Assembly: GCA_003555185.1 (NCBI GenBank) | Contig: PWFZ01000460.1 | Coordinates: 1-7,165 of the forward strand | Source of the DNA: Balneolaceae bacterium | GTDB lineage: Bacteria; Bacteroidota; Rhodothermia; Balneolales; Balneolaceae | Reading direction: 5' to 3' | Length of the DNA: 7,165 bases | Shown here: positions 5,725-7,165 of the stretch, piece after piece | Layout: the number at the start of each line of letters is the position of its first letter | Numbering within the stretch: the first letter of the stretch is position 1 | The notes under the pieces: model-generated | Seen by the model: the letters and a program-made list of their open reading frames with translations, nothing else | Databases searched by the model: none | Told to the model about the DNA's origin: nothing | Program-made: the position numbers and the translations under genes

Positions 5725-7165
5725 ATGAAATTTACTCCGTTTCGAACCGCTGTCATATATCTTACTTTTGCGCTTATCTGGATATTTACCACCGATCTTA
5801 TTTTAGAGAGTTTGGTGGATGATGTGACCTTACTAACTCATCTGCAGATTGTGAAAGGATGGTTTTATGTGATTTTAACAGCAGGTGTACTCTACCTGAT
5901 GATGAAAAGTTACGAAGATTTCATAAAGAACAGGAAGGAGAAACAAGAAAGTGTAGAAGCTAATCTTCGGGTGGCATTAAAAGCGGCGAACTTAGGTGCC
6001 TGGAATTATGATGCAGTGAATGAAAAAATGTATGTGTCAGAAAAACATCAGGTCCTTCTGGGGTTAAAAAAGAATGAGGAACCCACAACTAAGAAAGTAT
6101 TTGAAAAAATTGTGGACGATGATCTTGATCGTGTAAGAAATGCAGTGAGGAATACCATTAATGATGGTTCGATGTATGAAGTGGAATATCGGATTTTAAA
6201 AAATGGAGAGATCCGCTGGATACGGTCAATAGGCACTCCGGTGAAAAAGTCCGGTAAAGTGGTTAAAGTACACGGTGTGATAATGGATATTACATCAGAA
6301 AAATTACAACAAGAAGAGCTGTTGATAGGTAAGCAGTATTTCCAAAGGATTTATGATTCACTGCCGGTCTTTCTGAATGTGATTGATGAAAATATGCAGA
6401 TCATAGACATTAATAAGTATATAACGGACAGATTAGGGTATAAAAAAGAGGATGTATTGTCTGAAAATATTCTTAATCGAATGGCACCTGATAAAGTTGA
6501 TTTTGAGGAAGCCCAACAGCATATTAAAAAGGCAGATGGAAGATGGAATGATTTTGATATTCAATCCAAAGACGGCGAAGTCCTCAAAACAAGCTGGACC
6601 ACCATTCGGATATCGGATGATACTTATCTGGGCATAGGTGTTGATGTTACTGAAAGATATAGACTGGAAAAAGAAGTAAAAGAGAAAGAAGAACGGCTAT
6701 CTCTTGCGGTGAAGGGGGGAAATATCGGTATATGGGATTGGAATATAAAAACCGGTGAACTTATCATAAGTGATGAATGGGCCGCTCAACTGGGGTATAA
6801 GAAAGAGGAACTTGGGGCTGATTATAATACATGGATAAAGTTAACACACCCCGGTGATGTTGAGGAATCACTCAATTTAATTGATAAACATATTAACAGT
6901 GAACTCGATTATTATGAAAATGAAATAAGAATGCGCCATAAAAATGGCCATTGGGTGTGGGTAATGGATCGTGGAGAAGTTGCCGAGCGTGATGAAAAGG
7001 GAAATGCAGTTCGATTAATGGGGGTGCATATTGATATTACAGGTCGGAAAAATCTGGAGAAAAAAATTGAGGAGAGCCGTGAGCGATTAAAAGTTGCTAC
7101 AGACAGTGCAAACGTTGGCTTGTGGGAATGGTACCCTCAAACGGGAAATGTAGTTTTTGATGAAA
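5725..7165 (+). CDS. Membrane-anchored multi-PAS sensor protein, 3'-truncated by the window edge
   Basis: 480 residues are visible and the frame is still open at the window end. An in-frame TAG at 5716 precedes the ATG at 5725, which is therefore the first possible ATG start. Two hydrophobic helices (about 8-27 and 45-60) flank a short loop. The pattern ALIWIFTTD ... VKGWFYVILT is a recurrent N-terminal anchor of PAS-containing sensors. After a charged linker come PAS 1 (about 80-192), PAS 2 (about 205-312), PAS 3 (about 325-442) and the beginning of PAS 4 (from about 455). PAS 1, 3 and 4 start with related sequences (AANLGAWNYD, GGNIGIWDWN, SANVGLWEWY) and PAS 1 and 3 end in (D)IT motifs typical of PAS_3-type domains. 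The family usually ends in a histidine kinase or GGDEF/EAL output, but that part lies outside, so the protein cannot be named as a kinase. The ligand is unknown. Confidence 0.9.
   Translation, partial: MKFTPFRTAVIYLTFALIWIFTTDLILESLVDDVTLLTHLQIVKGWFYVILTAGVLYLMMKSYEDFIKNRKEKQESVEANLRVALKAANLGAWNYDAVNEKMYVSEKHQVLLGLKKNEEPTTKKVFEKIVDDDLDRVRNAVRNTINDGSMYEVEYRILKNGEIRWIRSIGTPVKKSGKVVKVHGVIMDITSEKLQQEELLIGKQYFQRIYDSLPVFLNVIDENMQIIDINKYITDRLGYKKEDVLSENILNRMAPDKVDFEEAQQHIKKADGRWNDFDIQSKDGEVLKTSWTTIRISDDTYLGIGVDVTERYRLEKEVKEKEERLSLAVKGGNIGIWDWNIKTGELIISDEWAAQLGYKKEELGADYNTWIKLTHPGDVEESLNLIDKHINSELDYYENEIRMRHKNGHWVWVMDRGEVAERDEKGNAVRLMGVHIDITGRKNLEKKIEESRERLKVATDSANVGLWEWYPQTGNVVFDE

Noticed and set aside
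6452..6637. 61-codon + strand ORF
   Set aside because: It is an out-of-frame reading inside PAS 2 of the sensor gene.
1..7165. CRISPR array, tRNA, phage or defence island
   Set aside because: I saw no regularly spaced direct repeats, cloverleaf, integrase, transposase or defence-type gene in either strand.

Overview
The window suggests a chromosomal fragment from a member of the FCB group (Bacteroidota, or more likely Balneolota/Rhodothermota-like). This is an inference. It rests on the moderately AT-rich sequence, on the absence of a recognisable Shine-Dalgarno motif before all four visible starts (992, 2621, 4335, 5725), and on intergenic regions filled with short palindromic repeats. I cannot confirm the taxon without a search.

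All five genes lie on the + strand. The order is: (1) the 3' part of an enoyl-CoA hydratase/crotonase gene running in from the left edge (2-715); (2) a CNNM/CorC-type membrane transporter with a CBS pair (992-2275); (3) a 569-residue AAA ATPase with a degenerate N-terminal AAA-like half and an intact C-terminal ATPase (2621-4330); (4) pheA, a chorismate mutase-prephenate dehydratase with an ACT regulatory domain (4335-5483), starting 4 nt after the ATPase stop; (5) the 5' part of a membrane-anchored multi-PAS sensor protein that runs off the right edge (5725-7165).

Only genes 3 and 4 look like an operon. The other junctions are gaps of about 240-345 bp with several inverted repeats. These are a strong hairpin at 752-785 whose best T-tract lies on the minus-strand side, alternative stems at 820-871 ahead of the transporter gene, a block of hairpins at 2314-2520, and a long imperfect inverted repeat at 5581-5671. 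The last shares an 11-bp core and looser flanking similarity with the sequence at 727-750. They look like dispersed REP- or MITE-like repeats, some of which may also end transcription.

The gene products are mainly housekeeping: fatty-acid or acyl-CoA metabolism, divalent cation transport, phenylalanine synthesis and signal sensing. I see no defence system, phage, transposase, CRISPR array, tRNA or rRNA. The least explained item is the AAA ATPase, because of its pseudo-AAA N-terminal half, its altered sensor-1 position and its tight coupling to pheA.
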